Assembly: GCA_964359085.1 (NCBI GenBank)
Contig: CAYHRT010000012.1
Coordinates: forward strand, 1-31,807
Source: GWA2-49-15 sp964359085
GTDB taxonomy: Bacteria > Bdellovibrionota > Bacteriovoracia > Bacteriovoracales > Bacteriovoracaceae
Length of the DNA: 31,807 bases
Direction of reading: 5' to 3'
Part shown: in pieces, positions 1 to 8,575 of the stretch
Numbering within the stretch: position 1 is the stretch's first letter
Layout: every line of letters begins with the position of its first letter
Made by a program: the position numbers and the translations under genes
The notes under the pieces: model-generated
Database searches by the model: none
What the model saw: only the letters and a program-made list of their open reading frames with translations
What the model was told of the DNA's origin: nothing

Positions 1-1010
1 CTGAACCCTATAGTCTCGAATTGGCTGACTTCTTAATCTCGCGCCTCCCCTTTATAGAACAGATTCGTTTCATGAATTCGGGCACCGAAGCTGTGATGAC
101 CGCCCTTCGACTAGCACGCGGTTTTACTGGGCGTAATAAAATTATTAAATTCAATGGCTGCTATCATGGGCACACTGACAGTATGCTCATCAAAGCCGGT
201 TCAGGGTTAACCAGCGAACCCAGTGCCTCATCTGCAGGGGTCCCTGCGGGCATTGCCCAAGATACTATTGTACTCGAACTTGATTCGGATCAAGAGGTGG
301 AAGAGGCCTTTGCACGTTATGGACGTGAAATTGCCGCAGTTATTGTCGAACCACTGCCTGCCAACAATGGACTTTTAATTCAAAGACAAGAATTCCTCCA
401 ATTATTGCGAAAAGTAACCAAGGCCCATGATGCTCTCCTTATTTTTGACGAAGTCATCAGTGGATTCCGTGTGGCCTTTGGTGGTATGGCCGCTTTGACC
501 GGTATTACACCTGACCTTGTGACTTACGGAAAAGTTATTGGTGGCGGACTCCCTGTAGGCGCGGTGGCCGGGCCAAGACGAATTATGGAAAAGCTGGCAC
601 CAATAGGCCCTGTCTATCAGGCGGGGACTTTGAGTGCCAATCCTCTGGCGATGGCCGGTGGTTTGGCCACTTTAAAAGAACTATCATCGACCTCCTACAA
701 CACGTTAGACCAAAATACCCATGCGATCAAAACCATCTTTGATGACTGGTTTGCTCGTTTTGAAAATGGACGTTTTTCCCATTGCAAATTAATTCACTTT
801 GGTTCGCTCTTTTGGATCACGCCCAAAGCTGAAACCATTCGCAAATTAGATGACATTCCAAAGAATCTCAGCGAGTCATTCAAGGGACTCTTTGAGGTTC
901 TCTTAAATAAGGGAATCTACCTTGCGCCCAATGCCTACGAAGTCGGTTTCGTCAGCCTGGCGCATGATCAAAGTGTTCAACACGAACTGAAAAAACGTTT
1001 GTGGTCATGA
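1..1010 (+). CDS. hemL: Glutamate-1-semialdehyde 2,1-aminomutase, 5' end outside window
   Basis: PLP enzyme that isomerises glutamate-1-semialdehyde to 5-aminolevulinate, the last step of C5 heme-precursor synthesis in the cytoplasm. The reading frame is open from base 3 (EPYSLEL...) with no start, so roughly the first 100 residues of the usual ~430 lie outside the window; the TTG at base 21 is internal. Visible family motifs are MNSGTEAVM, NGCYHGHTD, IFDEVISGFR and the PLP-lysine motif TYGKVIGGG (Lys codon 531-533), followed by QAGTLSANPLAMAGG. The stop lies 4 bases before the histidine kinase start, and hemE and hemN follow, which supports a heme operon. These motifs separate it from generic class III aminotransferases with good confidence. 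Confidence 0.95.
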   Translation, partial: EPYSLELADFLISRLPFIEQIRFMNSGTEAVMTALRLARGFTGRNKIIKFNGCYHGHTDSMLIKAGSGLTSEPSASSAGVPAGIAQDTIVLELDSDQEVEEAFARYGREIAAVIVEPLPANNGLLIQRQEFLQLLRKVTKAHDALLIFDEVISGFRVAFGGMAALTGITPDLVTYGKVIGGGLPVGAVAGPRRIMEKLAPIGPVYQAGTLSANPLAMAGGLATLKELSSTSYNTLDQNTHAIKTIFDDWFARFENGRFSHCKLIHFGSLFWITPKAETIRKLDDIPKNLSESFKGLFEVLLNKGIYLAPNAYEVGFVSLAHDQSVQHELKKRLWS

Positions 1011-1014
1011 GGGC

Positions 1015-1908
1015 ATGAAAGATAACTCGAAATTATTTTTAATCCTGACGCTCTTCTGGGCGTTCATTCTTGTCTTGCTCGGGGGGTGGTGGATTCATCT
1101 CTTCTTACGCGTAAATTCGGGGGGACCTGTTCCGGAAAACTTTGTTCGCATGATCACATGGGAGGGAAGTTTTTTCTTTCTCACGCTGTTTTCAATTTCT
1201 GGCGCACTCTTGGTCTTTTATTGGAGAGGTTTGAAAAAGGCCAAAGAACTTCAAGATTTTTTTTCTTCCATTACCCATGAACTAAAAACGCCGCTGGCTT
1301 CCATTCGTCTCCAATCAGAAGTTGTTGGAATGAAATTGGCGGGAGTCAGTAAAGAAGAATCCCAAAAGTGGGGGTTGGTGATTAAGCCTCTCGAACGATT
1401 GGTGCAAGATAGCAAGAATTTAGAGAACCAGTTGGATAAGATTTTACAATTATCACGTCTTGAGCGCACCGGAAGTCTTGATCGCCGTCCAATTAATTTG
1501 TTATCACTCTTGAAAAAAACCGAAAATGAATGGGGGTATGGACTCAACATCCAAGTCCAACACGATGGCGATGTGTGGGCCCTCGGCGATGAATTTGGCA
1601 TTGAACTTATCCTGCGCAATTTATTTGAAAATACTCGTCAGCATTCCCCCGAGAAGGAAGTGGTTGTTAGCTTCACAACCTCTGGTCAATGGATTCTGCT
1701 TACCTATCGGGATAATGGCAACTTTCAAGGTGACTCAAGCCAAATCGCAACACTCTTTTACCGCCATAATTCAAAACGGGGTTCTGGCATAGGTCTTTAT
1801 CTAACTAAAATATTGGCGAAACATATGCAAGGCGAATTTAAGATCCTCACAAAACATCCTTTTACAATTCAAATTGCACTCATAAAAACTACCGCCCCCA
1901 ATCAATAG
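1015..1908 (+). CDS. Two-membrane-segment sensor histidine kinase
   Basis: Inner-membrane sensor kinase of 297 residues. Hydrophobic segments lie at about 8-28 and 50-70, separated by only ~20 residues, so there is almost no periplasmic sensor domain; this resembles intramembrane-sensing kinases. There is no HAMP or PAS domain: the HisKA helix follows directly, with H-box ITHELKTPL and phospho-acceptor His88. The HATPase domain has an N-box (NLFENTRQHS) and the glycine box GSGIGLYL; the first glycine box is weak (DNGNF). The ATG lies 4 bases after the hemL stop with TGAGGG upstream, and the partner regulator starts 10 bases downstream. Its place inside a heme gene run suggests control of, or by, heme synthesis (inference). 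The signal is unknown. Confidence 0.9.
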   Translation: MKDNSKLFLILTLFWAFILVLLGGWWIHLFLRVNSGGPVPENFVRMITWEGSFFFLTLFSISGALLVFYWRGLKKAKELQDFFSSITHELKTPLASIRLQSEVVGMKLAGVSKEESQKWGLVIKPLERLVQDSKNLENQLDKILQLSRLERTGSLDRRPINLLSLLKKTENEWGYGLNIQVQHDGDVWALGDEFGIELILRNLFENTRQHSPEKEVVVSFTTSGQWILLTYRDNGNFQGDSSQIATLFYRHNSKRGSGIGLYLTKILAKHMQGEFKILTKHPFTIQIALIKTTAPNQ

Positions 1909-1918
1909 AGGGATCTCT

Positions 1919-2608
1919 GTGGGAAGAATTTTACTTGTTGAAGATGAAGATAATTTGGGAGCAACTTTAAAGGAATTCCTGCAAAGTTCCGGGCATCCAT
2001 GCAACTGGGCACGCACAGCGACTGAAGCGAAAAAACTCTTTTCCCAAACTCCTCCCGAAATTGTACTCATGGATATTGGACTTCCGGATCAAAGTGGCCT
2101 TGAGTTGGCCAAGGAATTTCGCCGTCAAAGAAAAGATTTTGTCCTGCTCTTTCTTTCCGCCCAAAATGCCCCCGAAATAAGACTTGAGGGATTGGAGTTG
2201 GGCGCACAAGATTACATTACCAAACCCTTCGCCTTAAAAGAATTAATCTTACGACTCACGCGCATTCTTGAACAAAATCAGAAATTCCAATCCTTCAAAG
2301 GGACCATTCAACATGGCCCACTCAAGATCTGGTTTGATCGATACGAAGTTCAAGACGCTGAAGGCCAAATTATTCCTTTAACCCAAAAAGAATGTGCTAT
2401 TTTAAGCCTACTTTATAAGAATCAAAATATTGTAATTGAGCGCGATACCATCATCGATGAAGTCTGGGGCGCCGATGCCTTTCCTTCCTCACGTACTGTC
2501 GACAACTACATGGTTAAGCTGCGCCGCTGGTGTGAATCGGATCTCAAGAAAAGCATAGAAATTGTAAGCATTCGAGGTATTGGTTATAAATTAATTATCA
2601 ACAACTAG
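1919..2608 (+). CDS. OmpR/PhoB-family response regulator
   Basis: DNA-binding regulator of 229 residues, presumably phosphorylated by the kinase encoded just upstream. The receiver domain (about 1-115) has the acidic pair in LLVEDED, phospho-acceptor Asp52 in LMDIGLPD and Lys102 in YITKPF. The C-terminal winged helix (about 130-228) has the family pattern LTQKECAILSLL ... SSRTVDNYMVKLRRW ... IRGIGYKL. The start is GTG at 1919, preceded by AGAGGGA; no ATG start fits the receiver domain. hemE starts 13 bases after the stop with its own GGGGG ribosome site, so kinase, regulator and heme genes are probably co-transcribed. Its target promoters cannot be read from the window. Confidence 0.92.
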   Translation: MGRILLVEDEDNLGATLKEFLQSSGHPCNWARTATEAKKLFSQTPPEIVLMDIGLPDQSGLELAKEFRRQRKDFVLLFLSAQNAPEIRLEGLELGAQDYITKPFALKELILRLTRILEQNQKFQSFKGTIQHGPLKIWFDRYEVQDAEGQIIPLTQKECAILSLLYKNQNIVIERDTIIDEVWGADAFPSSRTVDNYMVKLRRWCESDLKKSIEIVSIRGIGYKLIINN

Positions 2609-2621
2609 TGGGGGAATTTAT

Positions 2622-3659
2622 ATGGGATTATTTACAAACCGTCCGACACTTCAAGGGAAAAAAGGTGTGCCAGTTTGGTTTATGCGCCAGGCAGGACGCT
2701 ATCACTCCCACTATCAGAATATTAAAAAAGACTCCAATTTTATGGAGATGTGTAAAAATCCAAATTTGGCCTGTGAAATTACCATGGGCCCTATTAAGGA
2801 CTTTGACTTCGATGCTGCCATCTTATTTTCAGACCTCCTCTTCCCTCTTGAACGTCTCAGTATGGGTTTGAGTTATGAGTCTGGCCCTCCCACCTTGGCC
2901 CATCATCTCCATACACCTAAAGATCTAGAGAAATTGCATAAGCAGAACTCTTTTACCTATGATTTCCAAGGTCAGGCCACAAGCAGCATACGTAAGGTCT
3001 TGAACTCGAATAAGGATTTGCTTGGTTTTACCGGTGCCCCTTTCACTCTTTATGCTTACGCCTGTGAAGGTGCGCACTCCGGCGGTTTGGTCAACGCAAA
3101 ACAAGGACTCTATTCGGGTCTCTATGAGCGTTTTCTGAATTTGATTGAACCTGAAATTATTGAGCAATTATCGGTGCAGGCGGCCGCGGGGGCCGATGCA
3201 CTTTGTTTATTTGATACGGCCGCAGGCGAATTAACTTTAGACGACTTTCAGAAATTTGTTATCCCTTCTATCCGAAGAGTGGCGCAGTCACTGAAGAAAA
3301 AATTTGCGACAACCCCTATTATCTATTATTCAAAGCAAACCCATCTCAACTATCTTCAAATGATCGAATGCTCATACATTGATGTTCTAGGAATCGATTG
3401 GCGGGTAAATTTAAGAGATGCCTTATCGTTGTTGGGAAAGGACTATTACCTACAGGGAAATCTTGATCCGGCCTACCTCTTCCTACCCTGGCCGTTATTA
3501 CAGCAAAAACTCGAGGACATTTTTAAACAGGCCCTCGACAACAAATGGGGGGCCGATAAGTGGATTATGGGTCTTGGGCACGGAGTGTTGCAGAAAACGC
3601 CCGAACAGAATATCAAAAAAGCTGTGACCTTTATTCACGAAAATTTTCTTTATCGGTGA
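2622..3659 (+). CDS. hemE: Uroporphyrinogen decarboxylase
   Basis: Cytoplasmic enzyme removing four carboxyl groups from uroporphyrinogen III to give coproporphyrinogen III. At 345 residues it has normal family length. The N-terminal signature PVWFMRQAGRY (residues 17-27) carries the substrate-binding arginines, FSDLLFP (69-75) carries the essential Asp71, TGAPFTLYAYACEG matches the region of the catalytic tyrosine, and LGHGVLQKTP matches the C-terminal His motif. The ATG follows GTGGGGGAATTT, a clear ribosome site. The product is the substrate of HemN, encoded 5 bases downstream, and hemL lies upstream past the two-component genes. Confidence 0.96.
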   Translation: MGLFTNRPTLQGKKGVPVWFMRQAGRYHSHYQNIKKDSNFMEMCKNPNLACEITMGPIKDFDFDAAILFSDLLFPLERLSMGLSYESGPPTLAHHLHTPKDLEKLHKQNSFTYDFQGQATSSIRKVLNSNKDLLGFTGAPFTLYAYACEGAHSGGLVNAKQGLYSGLYERFLNLIEPEIIEQLSVQAAAGADALCLFDTAAGELTLDDFQKFVIPSIRRVAQSLKKKFATTPIIYYSKQTHLNYLQMIECSYIDVLGIDWRVNLRDALSLLGKDYYLQGNLDPAYLFLPWPLLQQKLEDIFKQALDNKWGADKWIMGLGHGVLQKTPEQNIKKAVTFIHENFLYR

Positions 3660-3664
3660 TTGCC

Positions 3665-5062
3665 ATGGCCGAAAGAAAAATTGATGAAATAACCTTAAAA
3701 AAACTTTTGCTTGATTTTCATGGTCCAGGCGGAAGATATGCTTATTTTCCTTCTCGTCAGGATTGGTCGATTTCTTTTGATCGCCCCGATGCAAAAACTC
3801 CTTGGAGGACTTTACTTTCAGAAGAAATGTTGTCGGTTAAACGCGCAGTCACACCACTACTACCTATAGATCTCTATGTTCACTTACCGTTTTGTGAGCA
3901 ACTCTGTACCTTTTGTGGCTGTAATATTGCCATTACCAAAGATCACCAAGTCGAAAGGCCATATATTGAGACTATCCTCCGAGAATTGGATTTCTACCTT
4001 GAACATTTAGGCCCTTTAACTCTAAATTCTCTTTATTTTGGTGGAGGTACACCAAACTTTTTATCATCTGAAAATTTGCATTTCTTACTGCAGGGAATTT
4101 TTAGCAGGGCCATTCCTTCAAGCACTTTTTTTGGCACGATTGAACTCGATCCTCGCCATCTCCAGCGAGAATTCTTGAACACACTGGCGCGATATAACAT
4201 AAAAAGATTTCTTCTCGGCATTCAAGATCTTGACGACCAGACCATGATGAATGTTAACCGCCCTCAAAATTTACCTTTACTTGAAAAGGCCATTGAAGAG
4301 ATTTCCCAGATAGAAAATTTTTTCCTCTCGGGTGACTTAATTTATGGACTGCCCTTGCAAACGCGAGATCGTCTAGCCTACACCATGACAGAATTATCGA
4401 GGTTACCTTTCCATGCCTTTTCCTATTATCCCTTAGCTCAAGCCTTTTGGCAGAAACAACACCAAGTGGCGTTCGGCCAATTTACTCCATCCTCACCTGA
4501 GACCTTAACCCAGTTATTTCTAAATGGGGATTCCGCCTTAAAGGCACAGGATTTTCAAGCGGTAGGATTTGGACATTATTTGCGTGCGAACCATCAAGAT
4601 GCCAAAATTATTTTAGAAGGCCGTGGGGCAAGAAATATTTCCGGTTTTTCTCCTCGTCTCACCCCTTATCTCCTCGGCCTTGGAGTTGGAGCAATTTCTA
4701 CTTTTCCCAACCTATACTGGCAAAATCAACGTATTTTAGAGCAATACAAAAGACAAATAGGCGGCCCTGATGGATATCCTGAACGCGCCAACCCCAGATC
4801 TCACATGGACCATTTTCTTGGAAGTTTTTTTGAAAAAATTATCTGCCAAAAATTTGTCTCAAATGCTGTGGTGGATGAAGCCGAAACTCTTTATACTATG
4901 TCTGAGAAAGATCATCACCTAGCACTCTTAGCACAACTTCATGAACATCAAATGCTCATAGCCGATAAAGATCATTTGCAAGTTTCAGAATTTGGCACTT
5001 ATTTTATGAAATCTATCTGCCAGGCCTTCGACCCTTACTTTCTAGGACGCCAGAGGAAGTAA
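3665..5062 (+). CDS. hemN: Oxygen-independent coproporphyrinogen III dehydrogenase
   Basis: Radical SAM enzyme converting coproporphyrinogen III to protoporphyrinogen IX without oxygen. The 465 residues are close to the E. coli protein length. YVHLPFC..LC.FCGCN holds the CX3CX2CXC signature (Cys77, 81, 84, 86) for the [4Fe-4S] cluster, followed by YFGGGTP. Later motifs DLIYGLP and GVGAIS also fit true HemN rather than the HemW-like group, which lacks the fourth Cys. The frame is open further upstream into hemE (to 3560), but ATG 3665 is chosen because it is the first Met after the hemE stop and gives normal HemN spacing. The ribosome site is weak. The last 50 bases overlap the end of the opposing adenosine deaminase gene. 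An oxygen-independent enzyme implies low-oxygen growth capacity. Confidence 0.93.
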   Translation: MAERKIDEITLKKLLLDFHGPGGRYAYFPSRQDWSISFDRPDAKTPWRTLLSEEMLSVKRAVTPLLPIDLYVHLPFCEQLCTFCGCNIAITKDHQVERPYIETILRELDFYLEHLGPLTLNSLYFGGGTPNFLSSENLHFLLQGIFSRAIPSSTFFGTIELDPRHLQREFLNTLARYNIKRFLLGIQDLDDQTMMNVNRPQNLPLLEKAIEEISQIENFFLSGDLIYGLPLQTRDRLAYTMTELSRLPFHAFSYYPLAQAFWQKQHQVAFGQFTPSSPETLTQLFLNGDSALKAQDFQAVGFGHYLRANHQDAKIILEGRGARNISGFSPRLTPYLLGLGVGAISTFPNLYWQNQRILEQYKRQIGGPDGYPERANPRSHMDHFLGSFFEKIICQKFVSNAVVDEAETLYTMSEKDHHLALLAQLHEHQMLIADKDHLQVSEFGTYFMKSICQAFDPYFLGRQRK

Positions 5063-6104
5063 AATATTTTTGCTCTAGAAGTTTTTTGTTCTCATCCGTG
5101 ATAAATGAGGCCTTCAAAGCATTCTTATTAATTTCAAAAAACTCTTGAAGCGTAAACTTATGCACTTCTGCTAGCGTGGTATATTCATAAATCAAGTCGA
5201 TATTCATAAGATGCGGATCGTCAGAATTGATGGAAATAGAAAGACCCTGCTCCATCATTTGTCTGATGGGATGTTCTTGTAATGAGGCGACACAACGAGT
5301 GAGATAATTTGAGGTTGCGCATACTTCAAAATGTATTCCAAGATCACGGGCAACGGCCATAACTTTTGGATCTTCAATCACTTTAATTCCATGGCCAATC
5401 CGAAGGGGACGATATAATTCAAAGGTACGTTCAAGACAAGAAGCATTGGTATCTTCACCACTATGGATGGTAATTTTAAGGCCACTCTCACGCAGGTCAT
5501 TAATCATAGGTACAAAACGAGACATCTCACCAATTTTTTCTACATCGGCAAGATCGGCCCCTACCATAAGCTTTTGTACCAAAGAATCTTTTTTTAGTAG
5601 CTGCACAAGGGTACGCGTGCTGAGCTGATTTTGTTCAAAATCAAGGCCACGCGGAATGATATAAATAAGGCCAATATGGATAGGAAATTTCTTTAAGGCC
5701 TTTTCCACACCCCGGCAGACTGATTGAATAATCGAAGCGTGGGAAAGCCTTTTTCCTTGGGCCATAAAGACCGGAGCAAAGCGTAGTTCGGCCAAAACTA
5801 CACCATCGCGCCAACAATCCTCTACATTCTCGAAGGCTACCTGCTCAATAATTGCTTCATCATCCATCACTTTCTGGGTCAACCAAAAGCTATCAAGGAC
5901 GGCCTGCAAACTAACCATGGGAGTTAATATTTTAACTTTTTTCCAAACTTCTTGTTTAAAATCGTGGGCATTCATACCGCTGGTTTTGAGATGATCGAAA
6001 ATCCCGAGACGCTGACCATGGTCAAAAACTGTTTCGAAACGCAAAGACCCATCCAGATGCCGATGCAATTCGACTTTCGGAAGTGTTTTGAGGAGGTCGT
6101 TCAA
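5013..6104 (-). CDS. add: Adenosine deaminase family protein
   Basis: Zinc hydrolase that deaminates adenosine (possibly deoxyadenosine or adenine) in purine salvage. At 363 residues it matches family length. Metal and catalytic motifs are all present: HRHLDGS (His14, His16), IHSGED (His214, Glu217), RIGHGI (His238) and SINSDDP (Asp295/296). The start is TTG at 6104, with AGGAG 5 bases upstream overlapping the fabI stop, which indicates translation coupled to fabI. The 3' end runs 50 bases into hemN on the other strand. The metal site cannot separate adenosine from adenine deaminase, so the exact substrate is less certain than the family. Nucleoside scavenging would suit a host-feeding or predatory life (inference). 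Confidence 0.88.
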   Translation of the reverse strand: MNDLLKTLPKVELHRHLDGSLRFETVFDHGQRLGIFDHLKTSGMNAHDFKQEVWKKVKILTPMVSLQAVLDSFWLTQKVMDDEAIIEQVAFENVEDCWRDGVVLAELRFAPVFMAQGKRLSHASIIQSVCRGVEKALKKFPIHIGLIYIIPRGLDFEQNQLSTRTLVQLLKKDSLVQKLMVGADLADVEKIGEMSRFVPMINDLRESGLKITIHSGEDTNASCLERTFELYRPLRIGHGIKVIEDPKVMAVARDLGIHFEVCATSNYLTRCVASLQEHPIRQMMEQGLSISINSDDPHLMNIDLIYEYTTLAEVHKFTLQEFFEINKNALKASFITDENKKLLEQKYFTSSGVLESKGRRPGR

Positions 6105-6109
6105 CGGTT

Positions 6110-6114
6110 CTCCT
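6110..6114 (-). promoter_or_regulatory. Ribosome binding site deciding the TTG start of the adenosine deaminase
   Basis: On the minus strand AGGAG lies here with a 5-base spacer before TTG at 6104. It overlaps the TAG stop of fabI (6113-6115), which supports translational coupling and the unusual TTG start. Confidence 0.7.
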
Positions 6115-6883
6115 ACATGGCCATAATTGAGATACCACTATCGACATAAAGAACTTGACCAGTCACTGCCTCGGAAAGTGGTGAAGCTAGATACACGGCA
6201 GTTCCCGCCACGTCATCAATACTCACATTGCGCCGAAGAGGTGCCCGTTGTTCTATGTATTCAGCCGTGGTCTTTGCCGTTTTAACCGCGGAAGAAGCGA
6301 GAGTTCTGATTGGCCCGGCAGAGATACAATTCACACGAATTTTATCTTGGCCCAAATCATTGGCAAGATAGCGTGTCGAGGCCTCCAGTGCGGCCTTAGC
6401 AACCCCCATCACATTATACCCTTCCAAAACTTTGGTTGAACCATGATAGGTCATGGCCATAATCGAACCACCGGGCCTGATCATTTCCCTTAGACAGTTG
6501 GCGAGACCAATCAAGGAAAAGGCCGAAACATCACAGGCGAGCTTGAAACCCTCGCGTGTGGTGGCAACAAAACGCCCCTGAAGGTCATCCCTGTTGGCAA
6601 AGGCAAGCGAGTGCACCAAAATATCAAAGTTGCCCCACTCACTTTTTACTCGATCAGCAAGACGAGCATAGTGCTCATCAATAGTGACATCGGTTTCATG
6701 AATAAAATCCGCACCAATCTCCTTGGCAAGCGGTTCAACCCGTTTTTTTAATTGGTCATTGAGATATGTTAACGCCAAGCTGGCACCATGGGCCTTAAAG
6801 GCCTTAGTTATTCCCCAAGCGATAGAGCGCTCGTTGGCAACTCCTAATATTAATGCCCGTTTACCGGCCAAGATTTTTTCCAT
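6113..6883 (-). CDS. fabI: Enoyl-[acyl-carrier-protein] reductase (NADH), FabI type
   Basis: Short-chain dehydrogenase-fold enzyme that reduces trans-2-enoyl-ACP in the last step of each fatty acid elongation cycle. The 256 residues begin with the FabI nucleotide-binding pattern GKRALILGVANERSIAWGI. The catalytic residues Tyr146, Tyr156 and Lys163 (AMTYHGS ... GYNVMGVAK) fall at the same numbers as I recall for E. coli FabI. The C-terminus VTGQVLYVDSGISIM is typical. The ATG at 6883 has GAGGA upstream. It is the first gene of a two-gene minus-strand unit with the deaminase, 8 bases apart. Confidence 0.95.
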   Translation of the reverse strand: MEKILAGKRALILGVANERSIAWGITKAFKAHGASLALTYLNDQLKKRVEPLAKEIGADFIHETDVTIDEHYARLADRVKSEWGNFDILVHSLAFANRDDLQGRFVATTREGFKLACDVSAFSLIGLANCLREMIRPGGSIMAMTYHGSTKVLEGYNVMGVAKAALEASTRYLANDLGQDKIRVNCISAGPIRTLASSAVKTAKTTAEYIEQRAPLRRNVSIDDVAGTAVYLASPLSEAVTGQVLYVDSGISIMAM

Positions 6884-7008
6884 AGTATCCTCACCTTGTG
6901 TTGTAAAAAAATTTCAAGGATTTTAACGTTATCAAAGAGTCCTGTACATTGAAATCTAAAAGAGGTTGAATAGGGCCCACATCGTACAATGGACTGGTTG
7001 GGGGTATT
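6884..7008. promoter_or_regulatory. Divergent intergenic region between fabI and the ChaN-like gene
   Basis: This 125-base, AT-rich stretch must hold promoters for both directions. TACAAT at about 6986 could be a -10 element for the rightward gene, but I see no well-placed -35 box, so no promoter is called firmly. GGGGG just before 7009 is the ribosome site of the rightward gene. Confidence 0.4.
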
Positions 7009-7893
7009 ATGCGCTCTCTCATAAGGATATTATTGGTCTTGATTTTCATGAGCAACGCAATGGCAGGCGAGATCCAAAATGTTTTACCTGAAACACTTTA
7101 CCGCGGGGATCGACTGGAAACGGTTACTCCCGATAGGCTTATTGAAACCTTGCATGCCGGAACGATTGTTATTGTGAGCGAGATTCACAATCTGAAGTCC
7201 CATCATCAGCACCAGGTGTCCTTTTTAGAGTCCTTGGCCAAAAATAATGTGTCCAAGATTAGCGTTGGGATGGAATTCCTCTCTTTTATCGGACAATCCT
7301 ACATTGATCAATATTTATTTGACGGATTACCCGAGGAGCAATTTTTAAAAAGTGTTCAGTGGTCTGGTGATTTCACGGCTTATCGACCCTTAGTACTCTT
7401 TCCAAAGAATCATCGGGGAGAAACATTGGGTCTCAACGCTCCAAGAACTCTCACCGCGAAAATTTCAAAAAGTGGCATGAGTTCTCTCACAGAAGAAGAG
7501 CAGGCCCTCATTCCACCAGATTTCCAACTCGGTAATCAACAGTATTTTGAACGTTTCAAGGCGGTCATGACCGGTGGTGGACATGAACTTCCTCCGCATG
7601 TTATTGCCCGTTACTTCGAGGCCCAAAGCGTGTGGGATGAAACCATGGCCTACGTTGCCACCAATTATCTGCAAAATAATCCTGATAGCATCCTGGTGAT
7701 CATCGTCGGCGATTTTCACGCCCAATATGGCGGAGGACTTCCCGATCGTTTGCGCGCTCGGGGAGCTGAAAATATTGTCACAATCTCCCAGATTAATCTG
7801 AAAGATTTATCGCCAAGTGAGCGTCTGGAAGAAGTTCTCCCTCATCCTAAATTTGGTAATCGGGCCAATTTTATTTGGACCTCGGAAGAATAA
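7009..7893 (+). CDS. ChaN-like (DUF399) secreted protein, possibly heme-binding
   Basis: Protein of 294 residues with a signal peptide: Arg at 2 and 6, a hydrophobic stretch and a likely signal peptidase I site AMA^GE at 19/20. There is no lipobox Cys, unlike the ChaN lipoproteins. The body matches the Cofac_haem_bdg/ChaN family: IVIVSEIHNLKSHHQHQ (about 53-69), GMEFLS, LNAPR (142-146) and a C-terminal IIVGDFHAQYGGGLPDRL. Known members bind heme or act in iron uptake; whether this one does is inference, though heme genes lie 2 kb away. A class II aldolase-fold gene follows after 15 bases and is probably co-transcribed. Confidence 0.8.
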   Translation: MRSLIRILLVLIFMSNAMAGEIQNVLPETLYRGDRLETVTPDRLIETLHAGTIVIVSEIHNLKSHHQHQVSFLESLAKNNVSKISVGMEFLSFIGQSYIDQYLFDGLPEEQFLKSVQWSGDFTAYRPLVLFPKNHRGETLGLNAPRTLTAKISKSGMSSLTEEEQALIPPDFQLGNQQYFERFKAVMTGGGHELPPHVIARYFEAQSVWDETMAYVATNYLQNNPDSILVIIVGDFHAQYGGGLPDRLRARGAENIVTISQINLKDLSPSERLEEVLPHPKFGNRANFIWTSEE

Positions 7894-7908
7894 TCAGAAG
7901 AGTAGCTC

Positions 7909-8505
7909 ATGTCATTTGATGAAGGTGTCATAAAATTTCGGCCTCATTGGATAAAATCCAATCTGTCCGATTTTGCGCTCGCAAGCGAAATGAATAGCTG
8001 GCGAAAAAAGCTCTATGACCTCAAACTGATTGGTGCTTATGAGGGTGACATTGGCTTTGGCAATCTCAGCATGCGGGCAGGAGAAGGACTTGAGTTTATT
8101 ATTTCTGGTTCTGGCACCGGCAATGAAGATTGGACAGGAACTCAGCACTATACAAAAGTAATCGATTTCTCACTGGAAAGAAACTCAGTCACTTGCGTCG
8201 GCCCGATTGTGGCGTCAAGTGAGTCACTGACCCATGCCCTGTTGTATGCTTTTGATCCCAAAATCAAGGTCGTGGTGCATGTCCATCATCGCGCACTGTG
8301 GACTTCTCTCCTGCATAAAATCCCTACTACGCAGGCGCATATCTCCTACGGAACGGTGGAAATGGCGAGAGAAGTAAAAAGATTATTCGATGAGACCGAA
8401 CTCAAAAACACCAAACTCTTCGCCATGGCCGGTCATCCAGATGGATTAATTTCTTTTGGGAGTAACTTTAGCGAAGCCTGTCAACTCTATTTTGATTTGC
8501 TCTAA
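7909..8505 (+). CDS. Class II aldolase/adducin-fold protein
   Basis: Cytoplasmic protein of 198 residues, the size of single-domain class II aldolases such as fuculose-1-phosphate aldolase. Family marks are GFGNLSMR (about 49-56), FIISGSGTG, SSESLTHALLY (Glu105), the metal motif HVHH (His124, 126) and AMAGHPDGLISFG (His176). Together these could form the zinc site. No signature names a substrate, so fuculose phosphate, methylthioribulose phosphate and other substrates all remain open. It starts 15 bases after the ChaN-like gene with only a weak AGAAGAG ribosome site. polX begins 70 bases downstream. Confidence 0.75.
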   Translation: MSFDEGVIKFRPHWIKSNLSDFALASEMNSWRKKLYDLKLIGAYEGDIGFGNLSMRAGEGLEFIISGSGTGNEDWTGTQHYTKVIDFSLERNSVTCVGPIVASSESLTHALLYAFDPKIKVVVHVHHRALWTSLLHKIPTTQAHISYGTVEMAREVKRLFDETELKNTKLFAMAGHPDGLISFGSNFSEACQLYFDLL

Positions 8506-8575
8506 GAATATCATTATCACTCCGCCAGTAAACAAGAATCAATTGCGAGTTAACAAAAACTTATATAATGAAATT

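Noticed and set aside
3560..3664. Upstream extension of the hemN reading frame into hemE
   Set aside because: The extra 35 residues overlap the conserved hemE end, and HemN homologues begin near ATG 3665.
8456..8575. Upstream extension of polX to 8456
   Set aside because: It overlaps the aldolase gene end and adds 40 residues with no PolX similarity; ATG 8576 fits the family start.
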